Shown in pieces: positions 5,829 through 7,066 of a DNA stretch of 7,066 nt. This stretch comes from Bacteroidota bacterium (GTDB lineage Bacteria > Bacteroidota > Bacteroidia > Chitinophagales > Chitinophagaceae). Each line of letters opens with the position of its first letter. Position 1 is the stretch's first letter. Under the pieces are notes generated by a model that was given only the letters and a program-made list of their open reading frames with translations, searched no databases and was not told the DNA's origin. The stretch covers positions 1 to 7,066 of the forward strand of contig JAJXYG010000117.1 in assembly GCA_021780705.1 (NCBI GenBank), written 5' to 3'. The translations under genes were made by a program, and so were the position numbers.

Positions 5829-7066
5829 ATGTCGCAGATTAGGAGACAAAGTATCATTTCCACTCTTTTTGTGTATGCAGGATTCCTCGTCGGGTTCATT
5901 AATACCTACCTTTTTACCCGGCAGGGAAGCCCTTTCGATCCGGCTGAGTATGGGCTGACCAATATTTTTATTGCAGTAGGCAACCTGATGTTCGCCTTTG
6001 CCAATATGGGGATGATTTCGGTTATTTATAAGTTTTATCCATATTATAACGACAACCTGCCCAAGAAGAAAAATGACCTGATCACCTGGTCGCTCTTGAC
6101 CAGTCTCGTGGGATTTTGTTTCGTAGTATTGGGTGGGATTATTTTCAAAGGCCTGGTCGTCCGAAAATTTGGTGCCAATTCCCCTCTATTTATCCAATAC
6201 TATTTTTGGGTGTTCCCCTTCGGATTTTCACTGCTGCTTTTCAACCTATTTGAGATTTATGCTTGGAACATCCGAAAAAGCGTCCTTACGACCTTTCTCA
6301 GGGAGCTGCTTTTCCGGCTGTTCACGACGACGCTGATATTTCTCCTGAGTTTTCATCTGATTCAGAATTTTGACTCCTTTATCAAATTATATTCATTTGG
6401 CTACGGGCTGGTGGCCTTGGTGCTCCTTGCCTACCTGATTAAGGAGAAGGAATTCTATATCACCTTCCGGGTAAGCCGGGTTACCCAAAAATTCCGAAAG
6501 AAAATACTCTCCCTGGCCGGATTGGTTTACGTGGGCAGCGTGGTTCTGATGATTGCCCAATTTATTGACACCATTGTGATCATGTCACTCAGAGGGGCCG
6601 CTGAAGTGGGAATCTTCACCTTAGGCAGCGTAGTGGCAGGCCTGGTGCAAGCCCCGCAAAGAGGGGCTATCGCCGCCTCGATTCCTCCCCTCTCCAAAGC
6701 CTGGAAGGACAAGGATTACCAGAAGATCAGTCTCATTTACCAGCGATCCGGGATCAACCTGCTGATCGCCTCAATGGGAATATTTCTAATTGTCTGGTTG
6801 AATTATACCGATGCGGTGCACACTTTCGGGCTAAAGCCGGCATACCTGCAATCTCTTTGGATATTTTTCTTCCTGGGGTTGGCCAGGATTGTTGACCTTG
6901 GAACCGGGGTCAATGCCCAAATCATAGGCACTTCTGTGTATTGGCGTTTTGAACTTCTCAGCGGAATTATCCTGTTTGTATTGATTACTCCCCTAAGTTA
7001 CCTTCTGGTAAAACATTTTGGTATTGTCGGCGCCGGGTATTCCAATCTCATTTCCTTTTCGGTGTA
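5829..7066 (+). CDS. Oligosaccharide/lipopolysaccharide flippase-like membrane protein (3' truncated by window end)
   Basis: An open frame of 412 codons runs off the window end. It starts at ATG 5829, with an in-frame stop at 5814-5816 and no other start between. About eleven hydrophobic segments are visible (roughly 9-29, 41-66, 88-109, 123-145, 161-178, 187-204, 228-252, 262-286, 309-326, 341-358 and 372-394), and a twelfth is beginning at the edge. The opening (SIISTLFVYAGFLVGFINTYLF) and the YGLTNIF segment are typical of Wzx/RfbX-like polysaccharide exporters in the MOP superfamily. Such proteins flip lipid-linked sugar units across the inner membrane for surface polysaccharide assembly. 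Relatives usually have about 480-500 residues, so perhaps 70-90 are missing. No glycosyltransferase is in view to confirm the pathway. It lies 26 bp after the peptidase gene on the same strand, so co-transcription is likely. No Shine-Dalgarno is seen. Confidence 0.88.
   Translation, partial: MSQIRRQSIISTLFVYAGFLVGFINTYLFTRQGSPFDPAEYGLTNIFIAVGNLMFAFANMGMISVIYKFYPYYNDNLPKKKNDLITWSLLTSLVGFCFVVLGGIIFKGLVVRKFGANSPLFIQYYFWVFPFGFSLLLFNLFEIYAWNIRKSVLTTFLRELLFRLFTTTLIFLLSFHLIQNFDSFIKLYSFGYGLVALVLLAYLIKEKEFYITFRVSRVTQKFRKKILSLAGLVYVGSVVLMIAQFIDTIVIMSLRGAAEVGIFTLGSVVAGLVQAPQRGAIAASIPPLSKAWKDKDYQKISLIYQRSGINLLIASMGIFLIVWLNYTDAVHTFGLKPAYLQSLWIFFFLGLARIVDLGTGVNAQIIGTSVYWRFELLSGIILFVLITPLSYLLVKHFGIVGAGYSNLISFSV

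Noticed and set aside
6527..6712. 61-codon minus-strand frame within the flippase gene
   Set aside because: The plus-strand flippase frame is continuous across it with clear membrane segments. The antisense frame has no independent support.
1..7066. Mobile element, CRISPR array, toxin-antitoxin, phage or tRNA genes
   Set aside because: I saw no transposase, integrase, regularly spaced repeats, terminal inverted repeats flanked by target duplications, or cloverleaf-like sequence. All large frames are accounted for by housekeeping-type families.

Overview
This window looks like an ordinary chromosomal segment from a Bacteroidota bacterium, most like the Chitinophagales/Sphingobacteriales side of the phylum. 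That placement is inferred from protein style (a LacI regulator, short M1 peptidase and flippase typical of that group), TAnnTTTG-like promoter elements, A/T-rich leaders mostly without Shine-Dalgarno sequences, and moderate GC. No database search was possible.

Layout. Positions 2-46 may be the last codons of an upstream gene that overlaps the next start by ATGA. Positions 43-1041 (+) encode a complete LacI-family regulator. It meets, tail to tail with a 6-bp overlap, a VOC/glyoxalase-fold protein at 1036-1446 (-). A 377-bp non-coding stretch (1447-1823) separates the VOC gene from msrA (1824-2363, +), a methionine sulfoxide reductase. msrA converges on a large lipoprotein-type peptide-binding protein of the SBP_bac_5 family (2432-4102, -), which has no permease or ATPase beside it. 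Only 29 bp away and divergent is an exported M1 zinc metallopeptidase (4132-5802, +). It is followed after 26 bp by a multi-pass flippase of the polysaccharide/lipopolysaccharide export type (5829 to the window end, +, truncated by the edge).

How the genes may work together. The divergent peptide-binding lipoprotein and exported aminopeptidase could both serve peptide processing or scavenging in the periplasm. The flippase is probably co-transcribed with the peptidase, but no functional tie is evident. VOC and msrA are both plausible stress or detoxification genes, though no shared pathway is shown.

The most noteworthy non-coding signal is a run of three 12-bp units at 1536-1571 between VOC and msrA. 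The first two form overlapping palindromes very like LacI/PurR-family operators (CGCAAACCTTTGCG and CGGAAACGTTTTCG), with the LacI gene about 0.5 kb away. I found no mobile element, CRISPR array, RNA gene or clearly novel defence or biosynthetic system.
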